Positions 43,275 to 52,267 of a DNA stretch of 64,000 nucleotides are shown piece by piece. Made by a program: the position numbers and the translations under genes. The notes under the pieces were generated by a model. The model saw only the letters and a program-made list of their open reading frames with translations. It made no database searches and was not told where the DNA came from. This stretch comes from Sphingopyxis macrogoltabida (lineage in GTDB: Bacteria > Pseudomonadota > Alphaproteobacteria > Sphingomonadales > Sphingomonadaceae), in assembly GCF_001307295.1 (NCBI RefSeq), contig NZ_CP012700.1, positions 3,785,001 through 3,849,000 of the forward strand, given 5' to 3'. The number at the start of each line of letters is the position of its first letter. Within the stretch, counting starts at the first letter, position 1.

Positions 43275-45017
43275 ATGTACGGATTCGACCTCGTCATCAA
43301 GAACGGGACGATCATCGACGGCACGCGCTTTCCGCGCTTCAGGTCCGACATCGGGGTCAAGGACGGCAAGATCGCGCGGATCGGACATATCGCCGATCCC
43401 GGCGCGGCGCGCGTCGTCGATGCCGAAGGGCTGATCGTCGCGCCCGGCCATATCGACACCCACACCCATTATGACGCGCAGATCTTCTGGGATCCGACCT
43501 GCTCGAATGCGGGCGAGAACGGCATCACCACCGTCGTCACGGGCAATTGCGGTTTCGGCTTCGCGCCCGTCCATGTGCACGACCGCGAGCGCGCGATGTT
43601 GATGATGGAAACGACCGAGCAGGTTCCGGCGATCCAGATGCAGACCGCCCTCCCCTGGTCGTGGGAGACTTTCCCCGAACTGGTCGAGGCGATGCGGCGG
43701 ACGCCCAAGGCAGTGAACCTGACCATGTTCCTGCCGCTCAACGCCGTGATGTTCTATGTGATGGGCGAGGAGGCGAAGCACCGCCGCCCGACCGCGGCCG
43801 AGATCGACCGGATCAAGGACCTGATCCACGAGGCGATGGATGCCGGCGCCTGCGGCCTGTCGCTGAGCTTCATGGGGCATGAGAACAACCATGTCGACGT
43901 CGATGGATCGCCGATGCCGACCGATATCATGCACCCTGACGATGCCGCCGCGATGGCGGCCGCACTCAAGGAGCGGCAGGAGGGGATCATTCAGGTAATC
44001 TCGCAGATCGGCCCGGTCGGCGACCGTTCGATCAGCGAGAAACTGGCGCGCGAGACCGGCCGCCCGATCCTCCACAACGTCTTCTCGGTCAGCGAATATA
44101 CGCCCGACCTCCACCGGCAGAGCATGGCATGGCTCGACGCGATGAACGAAGAGGACGGGGTCGAGATGTACGCCGCGACGGTCATCTGCCGCGCGTGGAA
44201 CGAAACCGAGTTGTTCAACTCGCCGGGCTGTTCGCTCGACGCGCTCGACGTCTATCGCGAACTGACCTTCTGCAAGGACCCCGCCGACAAGCGCGCGAAA
44301 CTGCTCGATCCCGAATTCCGCCGCCGTTTCAACGAAAGCTATGACCCCGTGATGTTCGAGGCGACCGCGGGCGGCCTCGCCGATTACACCGTGATCGGCA
44401 TGGGCGCCGGTTCGAACGATGCCAAAAACTATCTCGGCAAGACGCTGGGCGAGATCGCCGCGGCCGAAGGCAAAAGCGAAGTCGACGCCTTCATCGACAC
44501 CGCGCTCGAAAGCGACCTCCGGATCGAACTCAAGACGCCGGGAATCGCGATCGACCCCGCGAAAGTCGCCGATCTGCTGTCGAACGGCCGCGTCCTCGCC
44601 GGTGCGTCGGACGGCGGTGCGCACACCAAGAATTTCAGCGGAGGCCAGTGGACCACCGACCTGATCCTGTGGCTCGTCCGCGACAACGACTTCCTCTCGC
44701 TCGAGGAGATGCACTACCGCCTCTCGTACCAGCCCGCGCGCGCCATGGGCATCAAGGACCGCGGCGCGCTGCTCGAGGGTATGGCGGCCGATATCCTCGT
44801 CTATGATCTTGGCGAACTTTATTTCGATCAGGACCGGTTCGACGTCGTCCACGATCAGCCCGGCGGCGACTGGCGGCGCAAGGCGCGCGCCGGGGGATAT
44901 CGCCAGATCTTCGTGAACGGCGAGCAGACTTTCGAGCGCGACCGCCCGGTAGGCGCGACGCCCGGCGTCTATCTGGGCGACAGCGCGCCGCGCCCGCAGA
45001 TCGCCCGCGCCGCCTGA
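43275..45017 (+). CDS. D-aminoacylase-like amidohydrolase
   Basis: The 580-residue amidohydrolase-superfamily protein has the metal-binding DTHTHYD (61-67) and GNCGFGFAPV (90-99), both typical of N-acyl-D-amino-acid deacylases. Later features are GVEMYAATVICRAWNETELF and VLAGASDGGAHTKNF, the second bearing the catalytic Asp. The C-terminal beta-sandwich segment GDWRRKARAGGYRQIFVNGEQTFE closes the family domain. The true substrate may be another amide or lactone. ATG 43275 follows GGGAG. An SDR gene follows eight bases later. It diverges from a TetR gene over operator site C. Confidence 0.88.
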   Translation: MYGFDLVIKNGTIIDGTRFPRFRSDIGVKDGKIARIGHIADPGAARVVDAEGLIVAPGHIDTHTHYDAQIFWDPTCSNAGENGITTVVTGNCGFGFAPVHVHDRERAMLMMETTEQVPAIQMQTALPWSWETFPELVEAMRRTPKAVNLTMFLPLNAVMFYVMGEEAKHRRPTAAEIDRIKDLIHEAMDAGACGLSLSFMGHENNHVDVDGSPMPTDIMHPDDAAAMAAALKERQEGIIQVISQIGPVGDRSISEKLARETGRPILHNVFSVSEYTPDLHRQSMAWLDAMNEEDGVEMYAATVICRAWNETELFNSPGCSLDALDVYRELTFCKDPADKRAKLLDPEFRRRFNESYDPVMFEATAGGLADYTVIGMGAGSNDAKNYLGKTLGEIAAAEGKSEVDAFIDTALESDLRIELKTPGIAIDPAKVADLLSNGRVLAGASDGGAHTKNFSGGQWTTDLILWLVRDNDFLSLEEMHYRLSYQPARAMGIKDRGALLEGMAADILVYDLGELYFDQDRFDVVHDQPGGDWRRKARAGGYRQIFVNGEQTFERDRPVGATPGVYLGDSAPRPQIARAA

Positions 45018-45025
45018 TCGCGCCC

Positions 45026-45811
45026 GTGCTCAAGGACAAGGTCATCCTCGTCGTCGGCGGCTCGACGGGCATCGGACGCGCGACCGCAATCGCCTGCGGA
45101 CAGGCGGGCGCGACCGTTGTCGTCGGCGCCCGCGACCGCGCGAAGGCAGAAGAGGTCGCCGGCAAAGCCGCGCGCGCCGGTGCACCGCGCACGCTGGGAC
45201 TCCCCGTCGACGTGCGCTCGTCCGAAGCGGTCGACGCCTTCGTCTCGGCCGCCGCGGACAGCTTCGGCCGCCTCGACGGTGCGGTGAACAACGCCGGAGT
45301 CGAGGGGCGGCTGGCCCCGATGCATCGGCTGACCGATGCCGATTATGCCGAGATCATGGACGTCAACGCACGCGGCGTCTTTTTCGCGATGCGCGCCGAG
45401 ATCGCGGCGATGGGCGAGAGCGGCGGCGCCATCGTCAATGTCGGATCGGTGGGATCGTTCACCGGGCTCGTCGGCCAGTCGGTTTATGCCGCATCGAAGC
45501 ACGCGGTCTGGGCGCTCACCCGCTCGGCGGCAGTGGAGAATGCCGGGCGCGGCATCCGCATCAACATGGTCGCGCCGGCCGGCACCGAAACGCCGATGCT
45601 CCACCGCGTCCTGCAGGGCGATGAGGAAGCGATGCGCGGCGCAGCGAAGATGCATCCCATCGGCCGTTTCGGCACGCCGGAGGAAAGCGCCGCCGCGATC
45701 GTCTGGCTGCTCTCCGACGCGGCCTCGTTCGTCTGCGGCCAGTCGATCGGCGTCGACGGCGGTTATTCGGCGACGCTTGGTTTCAACCCGCAGGCTGCGC
45801 TCGCCGGCTAG
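45026..45811 (+). CDS. Short-chain dehydrogenase/reductase
   Basis: The 261-residue SDR begins at GTG 45026 (VLKDKVILVVGGSTGIG), with the NAD(P) loop GGSTGIG at 11-17, NNAGVEG, and the YAASKHAVW active-site segment. The C-terminus has VDGGYSATLGF. It is eight bases downstream of the amidohydrolase and likely cotranscribed, oxidising a product of that hydrolysis. It converges on a TetR gene ten bases away. Confidence 0.92.
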   Translation: MLKDKVILVVGGSTGIGRATAIACGQAGATVVVGARDRAKAEEVAGKAARAGAPRTLGLPVDVRSSEAVDAFVSAAADSFGRLDGAVNNAGVEGRLAPMHRLTDADYAEIMDVNARGVFFAMRAEIAAMGESGGAIVNVGSVGSFTGLVGQSVYAASKHAVWALTRSAAVENAGRGIRINMVAPAGTETPMLHRVLQGDEEAMRGAAKMHPIGRFGTPEESAAAIVWLLSDAASFVCGQSIGVDGGYSATLGFNPQAALAG

Positions 45812-45821
45812 GGTCAGGACT

Positions 45822-46442
45822 CTAGCGCATTAGCAGGCCGCCGACGACCAGACCGGTGACCGTCGCGGTATAGCGTTCGACGAGATCATGTTCGAGCGAT
45901 CCGTCGCCGAGGATGGTGCGCCGCGACTGCACCGAGGAGAAGAGATGAGCGCACGCGCCATCGATCGCGAAACTGACGAGATTGGCGTCGACGGGGCGGA
46001 ATTCGCCGCGCGCGACGCCGTCGGCGATGATCGCGCGCCGCGCCTCGATCACCGGCTGGACGAAGGTCGCACCGACTTTCGCCGAGGCTTCGGACGACGC
46101 CTCGCGGAGCAGCTTCTGGAGCAAGCGATTGAGATAAGGCCGCTCGAAATAGGCTTCGATCAATCCCTTAACGTGGATTTCCATCTTCGCCGTCGGCGAG
46201 ATATCGGCCGCGAGCAGGCGTTCGAGATGCCCCGAGGCGCGCCGCGCGTCACCCTCGATGATCGCGATCATCAGCCCTTCGCGATTGCCGAAATAATAGC
46301 TGACGAGCGCGACATTGGTCCCCGCGCGTTCCGATATGTCGGCGATCGATACCTCGAGCAATCCGCGTTCTATCATCAGGCTGCGCGCCGCCTCGACGAT
46401 GCGCTGCGCGGTCGCCGGTTGGTCGGTCATATCCTCGGCCAT
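45822..46442 (-). CDS. TetR/AcrR-family transcriptional regulator
   Basis: The 206-residue regulator has an HTH (RIVEAARSLMIERGLLEVSIADISERAGTNVALVSYYFGNREGLM, about 14-58) and a TetR ligand domain of the type that binds acyl compounds. It diverges from an aldehyde dehydrogenase gene. The 121-base interval carries two tandem 16-bp palindromes, the probable operators. A third matching site lies at 40.4 kb upstream of the molybdopterin oxidoreductase. Confidence 0.9.
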   Translation of the reverse strand: MAEDMTDQPATAQRIVEAARSLMIERGLLEVSIADISERAGTNVALVSYYFGNREGLMIAIIEGDARRASGHLERLLAADISPTAKMEIHVKGLIEAYFERPYLNRLLQKLLREASSEASAKVGATFVQPVIEARRAIIADGVARGEFRPVDANLVSFAIDGACAHLFSSVQSRRTILGDGSLEHDLVERYTATVTGLVVGGLLMR

Positions 46443-46489
46443 CGTGCCCCGTCGCCCCTCCGATTGCGTCGCCGCGCCTTCCTTGACGC

Positions 46490-46533
46490 GATTTAAATGT
46501 TCATTTAATCGAGATTTAAATACTCATTTAATC
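46490..46533. promoter_or_regulatory. Two tandem TTAAATG-type operators
   Basis: TTAAATGTTCATTTAA (46,493-46,508, perfect palindrome) and TTAAATACTCATTTAA (46,516-46,531) are spaced 23 bases apart within two 21-bp repeats (GATTTAAAT-NNN-CATTTAATC). They sit between the divergent TetR and aldehyde dehydrogenase starts. Spacing near two helical turns suits cooperative binding of two repressor dimers. Confidence 0.8.
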
Positions 46534-46563
46534 CGAGTCAATCGGATCGCAGGAGAGGCTCCC

Positions 46564-47985
46564 ATGAATTTCGAAACCGGCTATTCGATGCTCATCGATG
46601 GCGCGCTGGTCACCAGCGACGCGCAGATCGAAGTGATCAACCCCGCGACCGGACAGGTCTTCGCCGCCGCGCCCGATTGCTCGGCGGACCAGCTCGATAT
46701 GGCGGTGAGCGCCGCACAGCGCGCGTTCAAGACATGGCGCGCGGTACCGATCGCAGAACGGCAGGCGTGCCTGCTCAAGGCGGCCGACATTCTCGCCGCC
46801 AACGCCGAGCAGCTCGCGCGCCTGTTCACGCGCGAACAGGGGCGCCCGACCGACGGCGCGCTGTCGGAAGTCGGCATCGCGGTGGCGTGGCTGCGCGCCT
46901 ATGCGGCGATGACGCCGCCGACCCATGTGATCGACAAGGGCGACGGACAGCGGATCGAGACGAGCTATGTTCCGCTCGGCGTCGTCTGCGCGATTTCGCC
47001 GTGGAATTTCCCGATCAATCTCTCGGTCTGGAAGATTGCCCCCGCGCTCGCCGCGGGCAACACGATCGTCCTGAAACCATCGCCCTTCACGCCGCTCTGC
47101 ATGCTCAAGATCGGCGAGCTTCTGAAAGATGTGTTTCCGGCGGGGGTGCTCAACATCGTCTCGGGCGCCGACGCGCTCGGCCCGCTGATGACCGCGCACC
47201 CCGGCTTCGCCAAAATCTCGTTCACCGGCTCGACCGCGACCGGCAAGCGCGTGATGGAAAGCGCAGCGAAGGATCTGAAGCGCCTGACGCTCGAACTCGG
47301 CGGTAACGACGCCGCGATCGTCATGCCCGACGTCGACCTCGACGATGTGGCGCAGAAGATTTTCTTCGGCGCCTTCTTCAACAGCGCGCAAATCTGCGTC
47401 GCGACCAAGCGGCTCTATGTCCACGACAGCATCTATGACGACCTGCGCGACCGGCTCGCGGCGATTGCGCAGGCGGTCAAGCTCGGCGACGGGAGCGAAC
47501 AGGGCACCGTTCTCGGCCCGCTTCAGAACCGCCGCCAGTTCGACCGGGTGACCGCGCTGATCGACGATGCCCGAACCGCCGGCCTCGCGCTCGTCGAAGG
47601 GCCCGCCGGCCCCGATACCGGCGGCTATTTCATCCCCGTCACGATCATCGACAATCCGCCCGAGGATGCCGCAGTGGTGCAGGAAGAAGCCTTTGGCCCC
47701 GTCCTGCCGATGATGCGCTTTCGCGAGCTCGACGAGGTCATCGACCGGGCGAACGCCAGCGAATATGGCCTTGCCGGCGCCGTCTGGTCGAAAGACGTCG
47801 ATCAGGCCGTCGCAATCGCGCGCCGGCTCGAAACCGGCACGGTGTGGATCAACCAGAATCTAATGCTCCGCCCCGACACCCCCTTCGCAGGACACAAGCA
47901 GAGCGGCTTCGGGGTCGAAAACGGCATGGAAGGAATGCTCGAATATATGGTGCCGCAAAGCATCTATATTCCGTTGCCATCGTGA
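46564..47985 (+). CDS. Aldehyde dehydrogenase family protein
   Basis: The 473-residue NAD(P)+-dependent enzyme has PWNFP (146-150), the cofactor motif FTGSTATGK (220-228), the general base Glu244 in ELGGND and the nucleophile Cys278 in NSAQICVATKR. It oxidises an aldehyde to the acid, feeding the acyl-CoA synthetase step. AGGAGAGG precedes ATG 46564. It is regulated from a divergent promoter with tandem operators. It marks the right end of the catabolic island; decayed DNA begins just after. Confidence 0.94.
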   Translation: MNFETGYSMLIDGALVTSDAQIEVINPATGQVFAAAPDCSADQLDMAVSAAQRAFKTWRAVPIAERQACLLKAADILAANAEQLARLFTREQGRPTDGALSEVGIAVAWLRAYAAMTPPTHVIDKGDGQRIETSYVPLGVVCAISPWNFPINLSVWKIAPALAAGNTIVLKPSPFTPLCMLKIGELLKDVFPAGVLNIVSGADALGPLMTAHPGFAKISFTGSTATGKRVMESAAKDLKRLTLELGGNDAAIVMPDVDLDDVAQKIFFGAFFNSAQICVATKRLYVHDSIYDDLRDRLAAIAQAVKLGDGSEQGTVLGPLQNRRQFDRVTALIDDARTAGLALVEGPAGPDTGGYFIPVTIIDNPPEDAAVVQEEAFGPVLPMMRFRELDEVIDRANASEYGLAGAVWSKDVDQAVAIARRLETGTVWINQNLMLRPDTPFAGHKQSGFGVENGMEGMLEYMVPQSIYIPLPS

Positions 47986-48288
47986 CCGGTCGCTAGCCAA
48001 CAAGGCCACACGCGCCGATCCCTCGTCGAGAATCGAGCACGGGACAATGTGAAAGCAACGGGCTTCACGATCATGCCGCGCACCTCAATATCGTAAAGGT
48101 GATCGGACGGGAAGGGCTTCGAGACTGTAGCGAGATCTCGCGCTACTCTTGGGCATGCACTGTTCGGGATCGTCGCGAAGCACGATCCCGACAATGAATT
48201 GTCACCCTGCTGATTGTTCGAACCTCACGAAGTAGCACGCCTGGTGACAACTCCCAGGTAATGCGTATTTTCGATGCAGTCCTGAACA
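47986..48288. other. Gene-free stretch at an island boundary
   Basis: About 300 bases with no convincing gene. A 76-codon frame on the minus strand (47,964-48,194) runs into the aldehyde dehydrogenase and matches nothing I recognise. Base composition is lower in GC than to the left, and the stretch ends at the stop of a degraded helicase. Confidence 0.5.
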
Positions 48289-49400
48289 TCAAACGGGTCC
48301 GCGATCAAAATCGGCTAGGTACTCCGACGCGGGAAGCACGCCGCTTAGGAGCAGATATTCACGCGCGCGCGTGCTCGCGACGTATAGGAGCCGACGCTCG
48401 GTTTCATAAATTTCATCAAGTTCGGCCTCGTCGGCGGCATCCGCAATCCTGTCATCAAGTGGCAGAACGCCCTGATCGCAGGCCATCACCACGACAGCGC
48501 GGAATTCAAGGCCCCTTGGCGAGATGCATCGAAGCGGTCGCAATCCGGTCACCATCGGCAATATCGCGGAGAGCAATACGCGCGCGTGGCACCAAATCGG
48601 AGGTGCGCACGAATATGCCGATCTCCTGCGCGGCGATGCCATCGGCAAGCCAGCCGGCAACTATGCCGGCAACTGCCGTAGCCTCATCGGCCGCTGTTTC
48701 ACGGACCATGATCTGCGGCGCAGGTGCGTCAAAAACGGAAACGATGCCGCTGCGCTCATCCTCGATACCGTCCCCGTCGCGCAATACCGCGGGCAGCAGA
48801 TGGTCTGCCGCCCGGCGGATTTGCTGCGAGGTGCGGTAGCAGACTTTCAGCGTGCAGGACCGGCCTCGCACTTCCACACCCAGGTTCGACCAAGAATAGG
48901 GATGCTGGAAGATGCGCTGGCCCATGTCGCCGGAGAGGAAAAGGCTGTCAGGACGGTCCGGCGCAAGTGCAGCGAAAAAGCGGAGCTCCGCTGGTGCCAG
49001 ATCTTGTGCCTCATCAAGGATCTGGTGATCGAAAGGCTTTCGAGTCCGATCCGAAAACGCCTCGGCCAATCCGGTGGAGGCCTGCGCCCAGATTGTGTAG
49101 CGCTCAGCCGCCAAGGCGGTGCGCACGGCATCGAACACGGGCCACAGCCGCTCGCGCTGGTTCGGGCCGAGGCGGCTCTTTCGGCCCATACGCTGGACAG
49201 TCGCATAAGAGTCCATGTCGGCGATCCCCCACGCGTCGATGACATTCGTCCATTCGGAAAGGAGGAAGCGATCGGAAAAGCCCTTGAGCTCGACAGCTTT
49301 CGCGTCATCCGCGAGATTGGTAAGCTGCGCTGGATCAATCTCGGGCCTTTCTTCCGGTCCATTTCGCCAACATCCGGTCGCACCGGCATTTTTTCGCGGG
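48289..49400 (-). pseudogene. Degraded UvrD-like helicase (3' part, frameshifted)
   Basis: Reading from 49,400 down, one frame gives ERPEIDPAQLTNLADDAK, then WTNVIDAWGIADMDSY, helicase motif II (ILDEAQDLAP), motif III (LFLSGDMGQRIF), motif IV (VCYRTSQQIRR) and motif V start (TASMHLAKG). At 48,512-48,515 there are four Gs where three would continue the frame; after that shift the sequence reads GLEFRAVVVMACD and motif VI LLYVASTRAREYLLLSG to a stop at 48,289. The N-terminal Walker A part is missing. Truncation plus frameshift indicates a dead superfamily I helicase, unless the extra G is a sequencing error. Confidence 0.8.
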
Positions 49401-49468
49401 ATGTCACAGCGGATAGATCCCGCTCGTCATGGTGATGCCGAAATGGCTCAGGAAGAAAGGAAGATCAG

Positions 49469-49915
49469 ATGAAGCGGTTGAATTGGTCCGAAGTCGCTCC
49501 CGCCGGAGCGAAGGCGCTGTACGGTGTGCACCATTATGTCACCAACAACACGGCCCTCCCTGAAGAACTGATTCACCTCGTCTTCCTCCGGGTCTCCCAG
49601 ATCAACGGATGCGCTCACTGCATCGATCTGCATAGCCGGGACCTCCTCAAGACCATGTCGATCGACAAAGTCGCGCTGCTTCCGGTGTGGGAGGAAGTCC
49701 CGCATCTCTTCCCCGACCAGTATCGCGCGGCTCTGGCCTGGGCGGAGGAAGTCACGCGCGTCAGCGAGACGCATGCTTCCGACGAGGCCTATGCAGCAGC
49801 AGCCGAGGCATTCGAGCCGAAAGATCTTGTGGACCTGACGATCGCGATCGCGGCGGTGAACGCCTTCAACAGGCTCGGCGCACCATTCCGCCTTCCAGTT
49901 GCGGCCAAGCCCTGA
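49469..49915 (+). CDS. Carboxymuconolactone decarboxylase / AhpD-like protein
   Basis: The 148-residue protein has the CMD/AhpD redox motif GCAHCIDLHSR with Cys48, Cys51 and His55. With both cysteines it is more likely an AhpD-type alkylhydroperoxidase than a lactone decarboxylase. AGGAAAG-type sequence precedes ATG 49469. It is a single gene between the helicase relic and a terminator. Regulation is not evident. Confidence 0.88.
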   Translation: MKRLNWSEVAPAGAKALYGVHHYVTNNTALPEELIHLVFLRVSQINGCAHCIDLHSRDLLKTMSIDKVALLPVWEEVPHLFPDQYRAALAWAEEVTRVSETHASDEAYAAAAEAFEPKDLVDLTIAIAAVNAFNRLGAPFRLPVAAKP

Positions 49916-50031
49916 CGCGTGAGAGCTGCTCTTTTGGCGTCGCGGTATAATATCAAGTCGATCAGCGAGGCTAACCGCGCATGCGACCCAGGAGGGCTCT
50001 TCCTTTCAGGAAACACGGCTCTTCATCTTAT

Positions 50032-50066
50032 GCCCGTCCGATTTCGATCGGGCGGGCGTTCTTTTT
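50032..50066 (+). terminator. Terminator-like hairpin after the AhpD-like gene
   Basis: GCCCG-TCCGAT and ATCGG-GCGGGC form a GC-rich stem over 50,032-50,057, followed by GTTCTTTTT. It lies 117 bases after the AhpD-like stop. It can end transcription from the left and separates the gene from the opposing LysR gene. Confidence 0.7.
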
Positions 50067-50148
50067 CGGCAAATCGTCCTAGTGGCCGATTGCGGCCGTT
50101 CCGCTTTTAGCGCCAGAGCATGGAAAGCGGTCATCGCTCCCGCCCCAC

Positions 50149-51063
50149 TCAAACGTTTGAGCCACCATCCACGCCCGCCGCACGTGCGGAGACCAGCCGG
50201 TCGATGTTCCGGAGGAAAGCAGCCAAGACGGGTGACGGGTTGTCGGCGCGATAGCCGGCCGCGACTTCGATCACCGGTCCATTCCCGGTGAGAGGTCGGC
50301 TGACCAAGGAGGCAGGAAGCAAGGCTTCCACATACGCGGGCAGCAGGGTGACCCCTCTGGTCGAAGCAACGAGAGAAATCCCGGTCGCATAGCCATCGAG
50401 GAAGTGGCTAGGCGCCATAGTCAGCCCGCGATCTTCGAAATAGCGCTCGACAATCCCGCGCAGCACATGCGGGGTGTCGGAATAACCGACAAACGATAGG
50501 GGATCGATCTCGCGCGGATCGATCTCGGCTCGGGAAGCCAGCGCATGTTCGCGGGGCAAGATCACCACGATCGGTTCGTGCGCGATGACTTTGTAGGTCA
50601 CATCAGGCTGCGGCTCGATACGCGAGAAGCCGAGGTCGATGTCACCGCTCTGCACCGCGGCGCCGATCGCGGGAGAGAAGTCGCTCGTGACCCGAAAATC
50701 GGTCGTCCGCAGCTCATCGCTTAGCACGCTCGTGATGTGGCGCAGCCACTCCACCTCATGTCCCGTAAGAAAACCCACGGCAAAGCTCGCCTTTGCGGGC
50801 CGGGCGGTACGCCGTGCAGCGGAAACCGCCTCGCGCGCCTGAGCAAGCGCCAGGCGGGCATGATCGAGGAATGCCTTCCCTGCAGGGGTGAGCACGACGC
50901 CGCGCGAGCCGCGGACAAAGAGCGGTGTGCCGACCTCAGCCTCCAGGTCGCGCAACTGACGGCTGAGCGACGGCTGCGATGTGTGAAGGCGCGTCTCCGC
51001 TGCCTCGGTAAGGCTACCGGTCTCCGCCACGGCGACGAAGTAGCGAAGGTGACGCAGTTCCAT
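50149..51063 (-). CDS. LysR-family transcriptional regulator
   Basis: The 304-residue regulator begins MELRHLRYFVAVAETGSLTEAAE with the LysR winged HTH (about 2-60, including LHTSQPSLSRQLRDLE), followed by a periplasmic-binding-like effector domain. ATG 51061-51063 matches the family start; MPRKHGKMEL seven codons earlier is an alternative. It diverges from a DJ-1/PfpI gene across 266 bases. LysR proteins usually activate the divergent gene in response to a small ligand. Confidence 0.93.
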   Translation of the reverse strand: MELRHLRYFVAVAETGSLTEAAETRLHTSQPSLSRQLRDLEAEVGTPLFVRGSRGVVLTPAGKAFLDHARLALAQAREAVSAARRTARPAKASFAVGFLTGHEVEWLRHITSVLSDELRTTDFRVTSDFSPAIGAAVQSGDIDLGFSRIEPQPDVTYKVIAHEPIVVILPREHALASRAEIDPREIDPLSFVGYSDTPHVLRGIVERYFEDRGLTMAPSHFLDGYATGISLVASTRGVTLLPAYVEALLPASLVSRPLTGNGPVIEVAAGYRADNPSPVLAAFLRNIDRLVSARAAGVDGGSNV

Positions 51064-51329
51064 CTTGCCATGCTTTCTAGGCATGGAAGCCCAAGATGCA
51101 AAGTCTTTGTAGCGCCAAGCGCCAAGGCGTACTTGGTGCCTACCGAGGCGATAAGGACCTGCCTCAAAGGTCTGACCAACGGCAATCATCCAAGCAGGCA
51201 TAAGCGTGCGGAGCGTGCTTCGTACGGCGAGGTCCTGCGCGCCTGCCGGTCGTTCGTCGCGGATGATGCACCTCCTCACGGCGTTCGCGGGAGCCAAGCA
51301 TCTCAACGCAAACTTGTTGGAGAAAAGCG

Positions 51330-52025
51330 ATGACCAAGATCCTGATTGTCCTGTCTGCCGCGGATACCTGGACCCGCGCAGACGGCTCGAAATATGAAAG
51401 CGGCGTCTGGGCCGAAGAATTTGTCGTCATGGACGAGAAGTTCATTGCCGAGGGCTGCACCGTCGACATTGCAACGCCCGGCGGCGTTTCACCGACGATC
51501 GATCCGCACAGCATGAACCCGGATGTGGTTGGCCAAGCGAACGTCGATCACTTCCGCAGCTATCTCGACGCGATTGCCGAAAGACTGGCGATCCCCCTCG
51601 TCCTCGCCGACGTCGACGGCCGCCGCTATGATGCCATCGTCATCCCCGGCGGGCATGGTCCCGTCGAGGACCTGTACAAGGATCCTGACATGGGCCGCGT
51701 CCTTCTCGAAGCCGATCGAGCCGGCATCCTTATCGCGCCGGTCTGCCATGGCCAAGCGGCCCTGCTTGCGACGCGAGGTGCCGATGGAAGCTGGCCGTTC
51801 GCCGGACGTGCGATGACCTCGTTCAGCGACGAGGAAGAGGTCGAGCTGGGCACTGCCGACAACGCCCCCTGGCTGCTCGCCGACACTCTGCGCAAGTCCG
51901 GCGCGCGCTATGAGAAGGGGCCGAACTGGGGCGCCTATGTCGTGCGCGACGGCAATCTCCTCACGGGCCAGAATCCGGCCTCGAGCGAACCACTCGCCGA
52001 AGCGGTGTTGGCAGCGCTGCGCTGA
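51330..52025 (+). CDS. DJ-1/PfpI family protein (class I glutamine amidotransferase-like)
   Basis: The 231-residue protein has the nucleophile elbow APVCHGQAALL with Cys139-His140, the acidic Glu30 region (VWAEEF) and PGGHGPVEDL, as in Hsp31/YhbO-like DJ-1 members. Family roles include glyoxalase III, deglycase-type and chaperone activities, or isonitrile hydratase. GGAGAAAAG precedes ATG 51330. It is divergent from the LysR gene and probably under its control. Confidence 0.88.
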   Translation: MTKILIVLSAADTWTRADGSKYESGVWAEEFVVMDEKFIAEGCTVDIATPGGVSPTIDPHSMNPDVVGQANVDHFRSYLDAIAERLAIPLVLADVDGRRYDAIVIPGGHGPVEDLYKDPDMGRVLLEADRAGILIAPVCHGQAALLATRGADGSWPFAGRAMTSFSDEEEVELGTADNAPWLLADTLRKSGARYEKGPNWGAYVVRDGNLLTGQNPASSEPLAEAVLAALR

Positions 52026-52267
52026 ACGATCTTCGCAAACGGGGTCGGCTCCTGGCCGACCCCGCATTCGCTCGTGTCCGATTGGAGACTGTAAGCTTTC
52101 AATCGATAAGCCGCAAAGCAGACTTTGCCGAGTCTCTCTCTCTCTCAAAGGGAGTTGACCCAAGCCCCGATATCGCTTCAACCCATTGAAATCAGGACTA
52201 TGTCTTCCTTATATCGCCGGCGCAGCCGCTCGGGCTGCAGCATCCTCAACTTGGCATGGAGAAGAAG

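Noticed and set aside
42573..44852. 759-codon frame antisense to the D-aminoacylase-like gene
   Set aside because: Covers a conserved amidohydrolase and part of a TetR gene in another frame; no domain.
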